Of a stretch of DNA of 64,000 bases, positions 15,940-23,608 are shown piece after piece. The translations under genes and the position numbers were made by a program. Origin of the DNA: a virus; the IMG/VR virus record IMGVR_UViG_3300032093_000002, positions 186,001 to 250,000 of that record, one strand, 5' to 3'. Within the stretch, counting starts at the first letter, position 1. Every line of letters starts with the position of its first letter. Below the pieces are notes generated by a model that saw only the letters and a program-made list of their open reading frames with translations, ran no database searches and was not told the origin of the DNA.

Positions 15940-16965
15940 TTAAACGTTATAAGTTGTATTTTGATTGTTCGGCGGATTGTTTTTTGCGTATGCATTAAAT
16001 CTATTTAAAACATTTTGAATAGTTTGACCTGAATTCATAATACTCATCATTATCCAGAACGCGTTTACATCACCTGTATTAACTATTTTTACGAAGTCTT
16101 CCACCGTGATATCTTGACCAGGTTTTACCCCTATTATGTTTCTTATCCCATATAATCTTGATAAGATTTCAGTATCTTCATAGATATATTCTTTTTTATT
16201 ATTTCTCAACAATCGTAGGTAACTGTTTATTAGGTCGACAGGTTTTTTTATCCCCTGCGCTCTTAAATCATACGCGTATTTATACCATTTATCTTTCTCG
16301 GCTTTAGTTAATTCTGACTTACGGGCTTCAGTTTCTGAACCGAAAAGGGACCCCAAACTTGTCCATATAGATTCTTTTTTGTTTCTATCAATTTTCAAAT
16401 CAACATCTATTTTTTGTTTAGGGTGGAATGGTTTCACATTATAAAGAATGTGTTGAATTTCATGAATTAAAATTCCGAGAGGGTCTTCGGTGTTGTTTGC
16501 ACAATTAATATAAATAATCCCTTCAAAAGGGCTATAACCCATCACTGTATTTGGTCTAACGTGGGCAATTGAATCACTTCTCGGGTCTGAATAATATTGA
16601 AATCGCAAATCAGACAAAGCCTCGTTATAATCTTTGAATATCTCAGAGGCTTCGTTTGTAGAAATTTTCCAATTTTTTGCAAATTTATTTAAAGTGACAG
16701 GACTTCTCAACCAATCTTTCCACCAATTTACCGCCTGACTTAATGTTGTTGTATTGTAACTCTTCATACAGTTGTCTCTTTCTTTTGCAAAATCCGCACG
16801 TCCTGCAATATTATTGTTTACATAAGTAGAACTTGCTGGTAAACGGGGTTGACCAAATTTCAAAGGTGGTATAGATGGGGTTGGTTTTTTTTGTTCGTCC
16901 AAATTATTGGATATTGCACCACCCATGAGTTCTTTAACTCGTGATATATTTTCATTCAAATTCAT
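15940..16965 (-). CDS. Leader-C tagged zincin-like protein, 341 aa
   Basis: ATG at 16965 sits 5 nt after a TATTTAT box; leader MNLNENISRVKELMG continues to N-L-D-E before QKK. Residues 168-172 read HEIQH inside ILIHEIQHILYN, an HExxH zinc site in a helix. A Glu about 45 residues later (SLFGSETEARKSE) could be the third ligand, as in gluzincin-like proteins. Peptidase activity is inferred. Its own terminator follows. Confidence 0.75.
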   Translation of the reverse strand: MNLNENISRVKELMGGAISNNLDEQKKPTPSIPPLKFGQPRLPASSTYVNNNIAGRADFAKERDNCMKSYNTTTLSQAVNWWKDWLRSPVTLNKFAKNWKISTNEASEIFKDYNEALSDLRFQYYSDPRSDSIAHVRPNTVMGYSPFEGIIYINCANNTEDPLGILIHEIQHILYNVKPFHPKQKIDVDLKIDRNKKESIWTSLGSLFGSETEARKSELTKAEKDKWYKYAYDLRAQGIKKPVDLINSYLRLLRNNKKEYIYEDTEILSRLYGIRNIIGVKPGQDITVEDFVKIVNTGDVNAFWIMMSIMNSGQTIQNVLNRFNAYAKNNPPNNQNTTYNV

Positions 16966-16970
16966 CAATT

Positions 16971-16977
16971 ATAAATA
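16971..16977 (-). promoter_or_regulatory. TATTTAT box of 15940-16965
   Basis: 5 nt before the ATG; rules out the TTG start 3 nt earlier. Confidence 0.62.
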
Positions 16978-17008
16978 TTACAACAATAAATTATGGCGGA
17001 ATGAGATG

Positions 17009-18001
17009 TTATATCAAACGTTCGAATGAATTTTTTACCCTTTGTTTAAAAGAAGGGTTTTCCATATCAGGTGGAATTTGAAGTTCACCGGAACCTATCG
17101 TAATTATACTTTTACCATCAGAGGGTAACCAAATACTTTTTTGGTGGGGCTTTATAAATTTTTCAATTTCAAAAATATCAGGTTCCTTGAAATTAATACA
17201 ACCCTTACTCATTTTCCTTCTTTTACAACTCTGAGGGGAAAGGTCCGCGGTTGTTAAAGCATCTATTCTTGGTCTTTTTTTCGTTCCATGAAATGCAGTT
17301 ACAGTTTCGTTACCATCAAAGGTTTCAAATGACATGTATTTCTCTCCATAAGTTGCAATGTCTGATTGTCTCGCAATCTCATCTTCCAAAGTATCTTTGA
17401 TTCCTGCAGTTCTTCTGAATATTCCAGCAGGGGTACTTTGTTCAGGCCATCTATCCTCTGTAGGAGCAAAACATTGCTCCATTCTCTTAACAAACCCTTC
17501 CATCCCTTCTTTTTTCAAATTTGCAACACTGTCCTTAAATTTATTCCAAACCTGTTTATAAAAATCTTGAACAACAAACTTGTCGCTTTGGTCCTCTTTA
17601 CCTGTTAAAACCAAAAATGTTCTAACAAGTTCATATCCAGGATTGAATAGATAAATTCTGGCTTGAGAATCATCCAATATGGTAAATTTCTCATTTCCCA
17701 TTATTTTATTTTTTCTGAGATAATCAACTTGGTCTTGAACTTGTTTGGATGCACTTGGTATTTTGTTAGTGAATAGTCGTTCAACCTTAGACTTTTCGGC
17801 AAACGCTTTACTAACAACAGACGGGTCTATCTTTTGGGGATACTTTCCGTCTTTTATTCGAGGGAAAACCCTCGAGGCTTCTACTGAACCCATAGGTGAT
17901 GACACGGGTCCACCTTGATTGAACAAACCTTCTTTTGTATAAAAAGGGGAAGTTTGTTCCAATAAAAAATTGTATTGTGATTCTGTGATTAGATATTTCA
18001 T
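17009..18001 (-). CDS. Leader-A tagged L,D-transpeptidase-like protein, 330 aa
   Basis: MKYLITESQYNFLLE followed by QT is leader A with L-L-E cut; the ATG is 5 nt after a TATTTAT box. The C-terminal third holds FHGT (His ~238) and MSKGCINF (Cys ~268), matching the YkuD fold's H...S-x-GC catalytic pattern. Such enzymes act on mDAP stem peptides in the periplasm. The N-terminal 200 residues are a unique helical region. Family assignment by motif; the S-K-G-C variant differs from the usual S-H-G-C. Confidence 0.75.
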   Translation of the reverse strand: MKYLITESQYNFLLEQTSPFYTKEGLFNQGGPVSSPMGSVEASRVFPRIKDGKYPQKIDPSVVSKAFAEKSKVERLFTNKIPSASKQVQDQVDYLRKNKIMGNEKFTILDDSQARIYLFNPGYELVRTFLVLTGKEDQSDKFVVQDFYKQVWNKFKDSVANLKKEGMEGFVKRMEQCFAPTEDRWPEQSTPAGIFRRTAGIKDTLEDEIARQSDIATYGEKYMSFETFDGNETVTAFHGTKKRPRIDALTTADLSPQSCKRRKMSKGCINFKEPDIFEIEKFIKPHQKSIWLPSDGKSIITIGSGELQIPPDMENPSFKQRVKNSFERLI

Positions 18002-18006
18002 CAACA

Positions 18007-18037
18007 ATAAATATCACGACCCCATTGTCTGAGATTT
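18007..18037 (-). promoter_or_regulatory. Extended promoter repeat of 17009-18001
   Basis: TATTTAT 5 nt before the ATG, preceded by a GGGGTCGTGA-type extension shared with 18662, 19239 and 19840. Confidence 0.65.
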
Positions 18038-18041
18038 AATT

Positions 18042-18656
18042 TTAAACTTTTGATATTGTTTGATTAAATTGGTCTGAATTAATTTGTTGAGAAATATAAT
18101 TAGAAAGAAGTTGCTTGTATTTTTGTTCACCGAATTTTTGAATGTATCTATCTTTGTATTTGGTTATTGATGGTTCCACGGATTTTAATAAACCTTCGAT
18201 AGTTTTTAGTTCTGCTTGGATGACATTTTTATTTGTTGCAACCTTTTTCACCACTTGGACCTCAACTGGAGTTAATCTTGTTTTGGAAAGTAATTTTTCT
18301 GCCAACGCAACCGACCCTCTAACACCAACCTGATTTAGTTCAGGTATGAGACCCAAAAGTTTACCCGATAAAGGGATTAAAGAAAATAGAGTAATAATGG
18401 TTGCAGCTTTCTTATTTCCTTCTTGGAAATGTCTTGCAGCATCTCCAAGCCCAACCATAGATGATATAAATGGTCCAATAACAGGAATTAGAACAGAAAC
18501 AATACCCAAAAAAACATTCATGTCATGACTCGTCAAAGCTTTGTCCCAACCTTTTACAACGCTTTTTTGTTGACCTTGGGGAACATAATTTCCCCAACCC
18601 GTCATGCTCTGTTCTGAAATTAATTTTAATTGTCTTTCAGTTATGATGTACTTCAT
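18042..18656 (-). CDS. Leader-A tagged membrane-inserting protein, 204 aa
   Basis: MKYIITERQLKLISE followed by QS is leader A with I-S-E cut; TATTTAT box 5 nt upstream. Residues ~45-115 contain two hydrophobic Gly/Pro-rich stretches (FLGIVSVLIPVIGPFISSMV and ATIITLFSLIPLSGKLLGLI) separated by a charged turn. The same pattern is in 22945-23595, so they are paralogues. The charged C-terminal half is helical. A pore or membrane-association role after delivery is inferred only from hydrophobicity. Confidence 0.75.
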   Translation of the reverse strand: MKYIITERQLKLISEQSMTGWGNYVPQGQQKSVVKGWDKALTSHDMNVFLGIVSVLIPVIGPFISSMVGLGDAARHFQEGNKKAATIITLFSLIPLSGKLLGLIPELNQVGVRGSVALAEKLLSKTRLTPVEVQVVKKVATNKNVIQAELKTIEGLLKSVEPSITKYKDRYIQKFGEQKYKQLLSNYISQQINSDQFNQTISKV

Positions 18657-18661
18657 AACAA

Positions 18662-18697
18662 ATAAATATCACGACCCAATTATATGAGATGGTCTAT
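18662..18697 (-). promoter_or_regulatory. Extended promoter repeat of 18042-18656
   Basis: Box 5 nt before the ATG; upstream GGGTCGTGA and GACCATCTCA blocks match the neighbouring copies, and the latter overlaps the end of the upstream gene. Confidence 0.65.
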
Positions 18698-19233
18698 TTA
18701 AGGACATACACCCAAGCGTTTTGCTTGTAATTACCGAATTTTTTGAGTGCTGCGGTTGTTCTGTGCCAACCTTCCAATAAGTCATACTTTCCGTCCTTTG
18801 TTTCAACCACGATAATTGGTTCAGAAGACAAACCACCCTTTTCCAAATTAGATTGTTGAAAATCGTGTCTTTCGGTGTCTTTGGTAATGTCAGTTCTTCT
18901 GAAACCTTCAATCTTTTTTCTCAAATCTTTCTGAACAAACTCTGTGAATGATTCCAACGACAAATCCAATATTTTATTTTCCCAATGACCTTTACCGTGC
19001 CCTTCAACAAAACTAACGAGATAACTTCTCACAAGGTCTTTATATTCTTCAGGACTTTCATCTTTTATGTCTTTTGTGTTTCTATACAACCAATCTCTTA
19101 AAACATATTCAGGCCAATCAATTCCCGTAATTTCTTTACTCTTATTTCTAAGATAATTCATATAACCTTCACGAGTTTCAACAATAATCCCCATCAATTC
19201 TTTTACTCGTGATATATTTTCGTTCAAGTTCAT
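18694..19233 (-). CDS. Leader-C tagged ParB/Srx-like protein, 179 aa
   Basis: Of two adjacent ATGs the second gives the usual 5-nt spacing and starts MNLNENISRVKELMGIIVE, then TR; cut after I-V-E. The C-terminus has PIIVVETKDGKYDLLEGWHR followed by TTAALKKFG, the ParB-like pattern (strand, D/E-G-x-HR, helix). ParB-fold proteins bind nucleotides or DNA ends. It is followed by a paralogous gene at 19274, and the two share promoter-region repeats. Activity unknown. Confidence 0.72.
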   Translation of the reverse strand: MNLNENISRVKELMGIIVETREGYMNYLRNKSKEITGIDWPEYVLRDWLYRNTKDIKDESPEEYKDLVRSYLVSFVEGHGKGHWENKILDLSLESFTEFVQKDLRKKIEGFRRTDITKDTERHDFQQSNLEKGGLSSEPIIVVETKDGKYDLLEGWHRTTAALKKFGNYKQNAWVYVLK

Positions 19234-19238
19234 CATCA

Positions 19239-19275
19239 ATAAATATCACGACCCACTTGTCTGAGATGGTCAACT
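19239..19275 (-). promoter_or_regulatory. Extended promoter repeat of 18694-19233
   Basis: Same GACCATCTCAGACAAG/GGGTCGTGA arrangement; 5-nt spacing supports the second of two ATGs. Confidence 0.65.
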
Positions 19276-19834
19276 AATTGAAAAGTCTTTGGATATTATC
19301 AACGTATGGAGAATTATTTGGCTCATTGACCCAAACATACGCTTTTAATGGCTTGTTTTTCATTTTTGCCAAGAAAACTCTATGAGCGCCGTCAACAACT
19401 TCATAACCCTTATCATTTTTTCTTAACGTTATTGGTGGGAGTTTACCAAAATTGACTTTCCTCGGGTCTGACGGGTTTTCTCTGAAATATTTATCTGATT
19501 TACCTGAAACATAGTCATCAAATTTTTGTTGTCTATCAATAACAAATTCATCTTCTAAATTAATTTCATTTGGGTCAACAAGTATCGGTCCCGTTAAAAC
19601 CCAATCTTTGATTTCGTAAATTGTTCTTCTCCATTCTGCAAACGGTAACCCCATTTCATCATTATATTGATAGTCGATTATTTCCTTTTGTTCAGGAAAC
19701 ATTTTCAAAAGCAAATTATAAATCTCCTCAGATTTTTCTCGGGTAACAATTTTATTGACAAAGTCCCAATCAAATTCTTCAGATACCAAACCCATCAATT
19801 CTTTTACTCGTGATATATTCTCGTTCAGATTCAT
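19274..19834 (-). CDS. Leader-C tagged ParB/Srx-like protein, 186 aa
   Basis: ATG at 19834, leader MNLNENISRVKELMGLVSE then EF. C-terminal PPITLRKNDKGYEVVDGAHR followed by VFLAKMKNKPLKAYVWV is the ParB-like beta-strand, D-G-x-HR and helix signature. It is a diverged tandem copy of 18694-19233. The N-terminal ~110 residues are helical and may provide specificity. Confidence 0.72.
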   Translation of the reverse strand: MNLNENISRVKELMGLVSEEFDWDFVNKIVTREKSEEIYNLLLKMFPEQKEIIDYQYNDEMGLPFAEWRRTIYEIKDWVLTGPILVDPNEINLEDEFVIDRQQKFDDYVSGKSDKYFRENPSDPRKVNFGKLPPITLRKNDKGYEVVDGAHRVFLAKMKNKPLKAYVWVNEPNNSPYVDNIQRLFN

Positions 19835-19839
19835 CAACA

Positions 19840-19870
19840 ATAAATATCACGACCAATTTGTTTAAGATGG
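19840..19870 (-). promoter_or_regulatory. Extended promoter repeat of 19274-19834
   Basis: Box 5 nt before the ATG; GGTCGTGA extension conserved, upstream block partly diverged. Confidence 0.62.
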
Positions 19871-20758
19871 TGTCTGAACAATGTCTTTGAACTTGTCCAA
19901 ATACACAGTTCTTTCAGAATCAACATTTATTAGTTGTGTGTTAGGTGATAAATAATTATCCTTCACTTTAATATAATACTGACCGTCATCTACTATACCG
20001 AGTTTTGAAATAAACTCATCAATAAACTTTTTGTTCGAGGTCGACTTCGACAACAAACCTTCCAACCCTTTCTTGGTCAAAATTGTGGAAGGGTCTCCTG
20101 TCTTTTCTGATGGTCTTTCTTTCGTGGCTTCATACTTTCCCAAATATTGTTCCAAAACCATTTCAATATCTCGGCTGTCGTATTTAAAGTTGGGGTCTGT
20201 TTTTGCTATTTCATTTCTCTTAGAAACATTTTCCACCAATAGATAAATTGGGGTATGTAATAGAATTTCTTTGAAGGTTACATTCGGTAAATATTTTTGC
20301 AATTGGTTGTCGACAGTATCCACAAATATCTTTTTCCAAGGCCCTGTTTTGATTTCTTGAGCGACATACCATAATCTTGCGTCAGTTCCCTTAAGATATT
20401 CCTTTTCGAATGGATTTTCAGGAACAGTATCACCATTTTCACGATAAATACCCGAAACAATTCCAGCATCTTCTCTTTCTTTTGCCCACTGTCTTATATT
20501 TGGATGGTCCAATTTAAGTCTTCTTTCCTCACCTTCTCTCCCTTCTTCACCCGTCCCACTAAAATCATCAGAAGCAATCACAACCCATTGATTTGGGTCC
20601 TTGGATTCATAATAAGGAACAGCATTCATTTGTTTCAACAAATAAGATTTACCCGCAGAAGAAGTTCCATCCAATAAGACTACCGATTTATCATCAGCTT
20701 GTTCAACCAGCAATCCCATCACTTCCTTAATTCTTTTTATATTTTCGTGTAAATTCAT
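19862..20758 (-). CDS. Leader-C tagged zeta-toxin/CPT-like P-loop kinase, 298 aa
   Basis: Leader MNLHENIKRIKEVMGLLVE before Q, then KSVVLLDGTSSAGKSYLL: a Walker A (GTSSAGKS, residues 31-38) directly behind the leader. VVIASDDF gives an Asp pair suited to a phosphoryl-acceptor site, as in zeta toxins and chloramphenicol-type phosphotransferases. Substrate unknown: UDP-GlcNAc (as zeta toxins use) is one possibility. If cargo, it would act on the new host at once. TATTTAT box 4 nt upstream. Confidence 0.75.
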   Translation of the reverse strand: MNLHENIKRIKEVMGLLVEQADDKSVVLLDGTSSAGKSYLLKQMNAVPYYESKDPNQWVVIASDDFSGTGEEGREGEERRLKLDHPNIRQWAKEREDAGIVSGIYRENGDTVPENPFEKEYLKGTDARLWYVAQEIKTGPWKKIFVDTVDNQLQKYLPNVTFKEILLHTPIYLLVENVSKRNEIAKTDPNFKYDSRDIEMVLEQYLGKYEATKERPSEKTGDPSTILTKKGLEGLLSKSTSNKKFIDEFISKLGIVDDGQYYIKVKDNYLSPNTQLINVDSERTVYLDKFKDIVQTPS

Positions 20759-20762
20759 AACA

Positions 20763-20795
20763 ATAAATATACCGACCCATTTGTTTAGATGGTGA
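20763..20795 (-). promoter_or_regulatory. Extended promoter repeat of 19862-20758
   Basis: Box 4 nt before the ATG; extension reads GGGTCGGTA, a diverged copy of the series. Confidence 0.6.
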
Positions 20796-20830
20796 TAATG
20801 AGGTGGTCACAATGAAGGGACAAGGACCGA

Positions 20831-20893
20831 ACCGACGAAGTCGGTCGGGGACCGTCGGCCGAAAAAACGGGGGAAAATACCGACGGAGTCGGT
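20831..20893 (-). other. GC-rich twin hairpins
   Basis: ACCGAC-GAA-GTCGGT at 20831-20845 and ACCGAC-GGA-GTCGGT at 20879-20893. They fill the 176-nt gap between 20935-21228 and 19862-20758. Confidence 0.6.
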
Positions 20894-20934
20894 TTCCGTT
20901 TGCGAATATCTGGTTAAAATAAGAAAAAAAGATA

Positions 20935-21228
20935 CTACATCTTAAATGCATCATGACAAAGGAGCTCATCCTCAAAATAAATGTCCAAGCTGCAAACACC
21001 ACCCCCACCAAAGTACTGAGAAAGTTCGGTCATTCTTGTCATAAGTCTTCTCATAAGATGATGACAAGAAATCATTCCTGTTTGCTTGTCAGCAGGTTTC
21101 AAATAAACTTTAACAGTTATTATACCCAATGCCCAATTTTTACCGACCCAAATGTTTTCAATTTCGGGGAATTCATCAATTAAGATGGAATCAAATAATT
21201 TCTGATATGAAGATGGGGGAACTTTCAT
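20935..21228 (-). CDS. Hypothetical protein, 97 aa
   Basis: ATG 5 nt after a TATTTAT box. The start MKVPPSSYQKLFDSILIDEF is followed by beta-rich GIITVKVYLKPADKQTG. The general plan (helix, then VxVYL strand) recalls 27734-28228 and the WF proteins. Between this gene and 20758 lies a GC-rich hairpin island. No function inferred. Confidence 0.7.
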   Translation of the reverse strand: MKVPPSSYQKLFDSILIDEFPEIENIWVGKNWALGIITVKVYLKPADKQTGMISCHHLMRRLMTRMTELSQYFGGGGVCSLDIYFEDELLCHDAFKM

Positions 21229-21233
21229 CAATA

Positions 21234-21240
21234 ATAAATA
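21234..21240 (-). promoter_or_regulatory. TATTTAT box of 20935-21228
   Basis: 5 nt before the ATG; supports it over the TTG 3 nt earlier. Confidence 0.58.
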
Positions 21241-21255
21241 CTACACGCACATGTC

Positions 21256-21447
21256 TTATATTTCGTGAACATCACGATTACTCATATTTTGCAAATCTCT
21301 AAATAATTTGTCATACTGCTCCCTCCCCAACCTAACATACATGGCTTTCATAACATCAGACATTTTTCCAAGCTTTATAACTTCCTGTTCATACTTGTCC
21401 ATAAATCCCTCGGGGAGACTATATGATTTATTAATCTTCGGTTCCAT
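21256..21447 (-). CDS. Small hypothetical protein, 63 aa
   Basis: Start at MEPKINKSYSLPEGFMDKYE because a GGAGG sequence lies about 14 nt upstream inside the preceding gene; an earlier ATG (21483) is possible. The protein is helical and charged and ends RDVHEI. Last gene of an eight-gene overlapping run (21256-22684). Confidence 0.6.
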   Translation of the reverse strand: MEPKINKSYSLPEGFMDKYEQEVIKLGKMSDVMKAMYVRLGREQYDKLFRDLQNMSNRDVHEI

Positions 21448-21628
21448 GTATTTTATTTTTTCCTCCCAATAACTCTCTTTCAAGTTTTAAATTTTGTTCC
21501 TTCACCAATTTATCAATTATTCCTTGAACACCTTGTTTTGAGACCTTAGTAGATTTCATTACTCTTTTCATAAGCTCAATATCAATTTCGTTGGATATTT
21601 TCCTCGTCAATAATTCCTCTATTGTCAT
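21431..21628 (-). CDS. Small helical protein with C-terminal LGGxxxIH, 65 aa
   Basis: Charged helical protein, TIEELLTRKISNEIDIELMK, ending LLGGKNKIHGTED. The codons for GGKNKIH contain GGAGG and the ATG of the next gene. It overlaps both neighbours. The LGGxxxIH ending recurs at 21914, 22101 and 22392. Confidence 0.65.
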   Translation of the reverse strand: MTIEELLTRKISNEIDIELMKRVMKSTKVSKQGVQGIIDKLVKEQNLKLERELLGGKNKIHGTED

Positions 21629-21936
21629 TTTATAATTAATTTTAATAAGTCAGATAAAACCTTTATATTATTCCTTTCTCCAAACCAATCTCTAACATAT
21701 TTCCATGACTCCGTGTTTTCAACAGGAAAATATCCTTCGATTTTTTTACATAAAGAATCAGACCTATAAACTTTAACTTGGTCACTTTTGACTTGAAACC
21801 ATAATATCAAAACACCACTATCCGACTTTATCTCATAGGTGTCGGTCCACGTCCTAAGTGGACTATACATAATCTCACAAGTAGTCCCTCCCCCAACATA
21901 ATCATCCAAAAATTTATAAATCTTTTCTTTCATATC
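21625..21936 (-). CDS. Hypothetical protein, 103 aa
   Basis: Start chosen at MKEKIYKFLDDYVGGG, inside the upstream gene's end. Contains TWTDTYEIKSDSGVLILWFQ and ESWKYVRDWFGERNNIKVL, the latter near the WF motif. Overlaps the downstream gene by 4 nt (ATGA), so translation is coupled. Confidence 0.65.
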   Translation of the reverse strand, partial: DMKEKIYKFLDDYVGGGTTCEIMYSPLRTWTDTYEIKSDSGVLILWFQVKSDQVKVYRSDSLCKKIEGYFPVENTESWKYVRDWFGERNNIKVLSDLLKLIIK

Positions 21937-22129
21937 TCGAATGTATCTGATTATTTGACCCAAGTTCGAGCCTATTTGAAATTGATTCCATTATTTGTGT
22001 ATATTCAAATTGAAGTTCCTCCTCGTGGTCCTCATAATACTCCTCACCCTTGGCGGAATATCTTCCACCAATAATTTTAAGAGCATAAGCATGGGGGAAT
22101 CTACCCTTGTTGTGAATTGTTAATTGCAT
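21914..22129 (-). CDS. Small hypothetical protein, 71 aa
   Basis: MQLTIHNKGRFPHAYALKII then GGRYSAKGEEYYEDHEEELQ; C-terminus LELGSNNQIHSRYERKDL is a looser copy of the LGGxxxIH ending. Starts within the end of the gene at 22101. No family recognised. Confidence 0.62.
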   Translation of the reverse strand: MQLTIHNKGRFPHAYALKIIGGRYSAKGEEYYEDHEEELQFEYTQIMESISNRLELGSNNQIHSRYERKDL

Positions 22130-22292
22130 TTACCCTATGAATATGTTTATTCCCTCCCATTTTACCCCTTTCAATGTCTCGTCTCATGTTTTTCAAAGTG
22201 GTATAATATTTTCCGTTGATGGATTTATTATACCTTGCCTCAAGAACCTCGACCTTCGAATACTCCTCGTATCTTGTCTTCGCATCTCTCAT
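22101..22292 (-). CDS. Small basic protein with GGxxxIH motif, 63 aa
   Basis: Highly charged, Arg/Lys rich (DAKTRYEEYSKVEVLEARYN), then GKMGGNKHIHRVNAIN. The GG codons read GGAGGG about 15-20 nt before the next ATG. It overlaps the stop of the mini-gene upstream as TAATG. Nucleic-acid binding is possible from charge. Confidence 0.62.
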   Translation of the reverse strand: MRDAKTRYEEYSKVEVLEARYNKSINGKYYTTLKNMRRDIERGKMGGNKHIHRVNAINNSQQG

Positions 22293-22390
22293 TACTTTTC
22301 AATTTTCATTTTCCATATAATATAAACAATTCCCCCAACAACCACAAGACATGCAATCCCAATCAACATATAAAATATTTCACTATCCAT
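22292..22390 (-). CDS. Single-TM mini-protein, 32 aa
   Basis: MDSEIFYMLIGIACLVVVGG then IVYIIWKMKIEK: one transmembrane helix and a short basic tail. TAATG overlap with the next gene and 1 nt from the upstream stop. Similar in type to 22586-22684. Confidence 0.6.
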   Translation of the reverse strand: MDSEIFYMLIGIACLVVVGGIVYIIWKMKIEK

Positions 22391-22391
22391 A

Positions 22392-22589
22392 TCATTCTAT
22401 TTTATGAATTTTTTTATCTCCCCCTAAATTCAGTGCCCTACATTCAATGAGGTCCAACCTTTTTTTATATTCCTTCCAAAGAAGTTCATTGAAGTCTTTT
22501 CTGAAATCATAACTTTCTTGTTTGAGACCTAACTCCTCCAATCTCTGAAGCTCATAAAGATAAGGAAAGATATTTCTTGGAAATTTCAT
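22392..22589 (-). CDS. Small helical protein with C-terminal LGGxxxIH, 65 aa
   Basis: Helical (PYLYELQRLEELGLKQESYD), ending ALNLGGDKKIHKIE. The GGD codons are purine-rich (GGGGGAGA) ahead of the next start codon. ATGA overlap with the upstream mini-gene. Unknown function. Confidence 0.62.
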   Translation of the reverse strand: MKFPRNIFPYLYELQRLEELGLKQESYDFRKDFNELLWKEYKKRLDLIECRALNLGGDKKIHKIE

Positions 22590-22684
22590 TTATCATCTTT
22601 TTTATCAAACAAATACTCATGAAGTATTGTCCCCCCAAATATGAGAATAGCAACCCCAAAGAAAATTATCAATGAATAATCCAT
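22586..22684 (-). CDS. Single-TM mini-protein, 32 aa
   Basis: MDYSLIIFFGVAILIFGGTI then LHEYLFDKKDDK: one transmembrane helix, short charged tail. Its TGA overlaps the next ATG. First gene of the eight-gene run; no TATTTAT box is seen upstream. Confidence 0.6.
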   Translation of the reverse strand: MDYSLIIFFGVAILIFGGTILHEYLFDKKDDK

Positions 22685-22894
22685 ATACTATTTTTTTGCA
22701 AACATAGACCTTTTACAAAAAATTTCCAAAAATTTTTTTTTGACTATAAAGGGGTAAATAAAAAAAGAGGGGTCTTGTCTATGGAACGTAGTGGAATACT
22801 TGTTTTAGAAACATATTTCCAATTTTACAAAATAGAAGGTTTCCATTTTACATATTATAAAGGAATTGGAAATATAATTCCAATTCCCACAAAT

Positions 22895-22925
22895 AAAAAA
22901 CCCCTCTGTATGAAGTAGGGGTTTA
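22895..22925 (-). terminator. Intrinsic terminator after 22945-23595
   Basis: AACCCCT..AGGGGTT stem and T-run. Confidence 0.7.
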
Positions 22926-22944
22926 ATAAGTATAATTGTTTTTA

Positions 22945-23595
22945 CTATGCCAACATTGTTTGAACATCTTTGATTTGTGTATTGAAGTCATCAATATAAG
23001 GTTTCAACTCTTTTGATTTATTTGATAAAGCTGCGAGTTTGCTTGAGACAATAGCGAGAGCATCTGCGGCTTTTGATTTGAATATTTTTACAAGAGCAAT
23101 CATGAAGGAATATTTCCAAGGTTCTTTTGCTAAGTTGAAACCTGCAGATTTTATTATACCCATGTTTTTCATAATCACACGAAGTTCAAACGGTGTCTTT
23201 TTTAATAAAGATTTTACTTCCACTCTCGCAGCAATGTTTGAGGCATTACCTCCAACAGGAATTAGTGACGAAGCAAATGTAACAACCGCCAATAAAGACA
23301 TTTCAATTTTTTCTTCAGTTGTCTTTGCAAAGAAATACCTAACAACATATGTGAGAGCATGTGTAACATCAATACCAATTGATATTAGATTACCAATTCC
23401 TGGTACAGCATCAACCAAACCTGAAACAATATCAGCATAATCATCAGCATCCAAATTTGGACCCAACTTACCCAATTTATTCTGAGCTGCGACTTGATTA
23501 TCAACCTTCTTTAATTCACGTCTTTCGTAATCTGTTGAATAACCTTGTTCCATCATGATGGTCTTCAATTGAGATTCTGTGATAATGTATTTCAT
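22945..23595 (-). CDS. Leader-A tagged membrane-inserting protein, 216 aa
   Basis: MKYIITESQLKTIMME followed by QG is leader A with M-M-E cut; TATTTAT box 6 nt upstream. Residues ~50-120 hold hydrophobic stretches DAVPGIGNLISIGIDVTHAL and SLLAVVTFASSLIPVGG, aligning with 18042-18656. The C-terminal half is Lys/Ala rich and helical. Probably a paralogue that associates with membranes after release. Function otherwise unknown. Confidence 0.75.
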   Translation of the reverse strand: MKYIITESQLKTIMMEQGYSTDYERRELKKVDNQVAAQNKLGKLGPNLDADDYADIVSGLVDAVPGIGNLISIGIDVTHALTYVVRYFFAKTTEEKIEMSLLAVVTFASSLIPVGGNASNIAARVEVKSLLKKTPFELRVIMKNMGIIKSAGFNLAKEPWKYSFMIALVKIFKSKAADALAIVSSKLAALSNKSKELKPYIDDFNTQIKDVQTMLA

Positions 23596-23601
23596 ATTAC
23601 A

Positions 23602-23608
23602 ATAAATA
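23602..23608 (-). promoter_or_regulatory. TATTTAT box of 22945-23595
   Basis: 6 nt before the ATG. Confidence 0.6.

Noticed and set aside
23039-23440. Plus-strand ORF of 133 aa
   Set aside because: Antisense shadow of the tagged gene 22945-23595, which has leader, box and paralogue.
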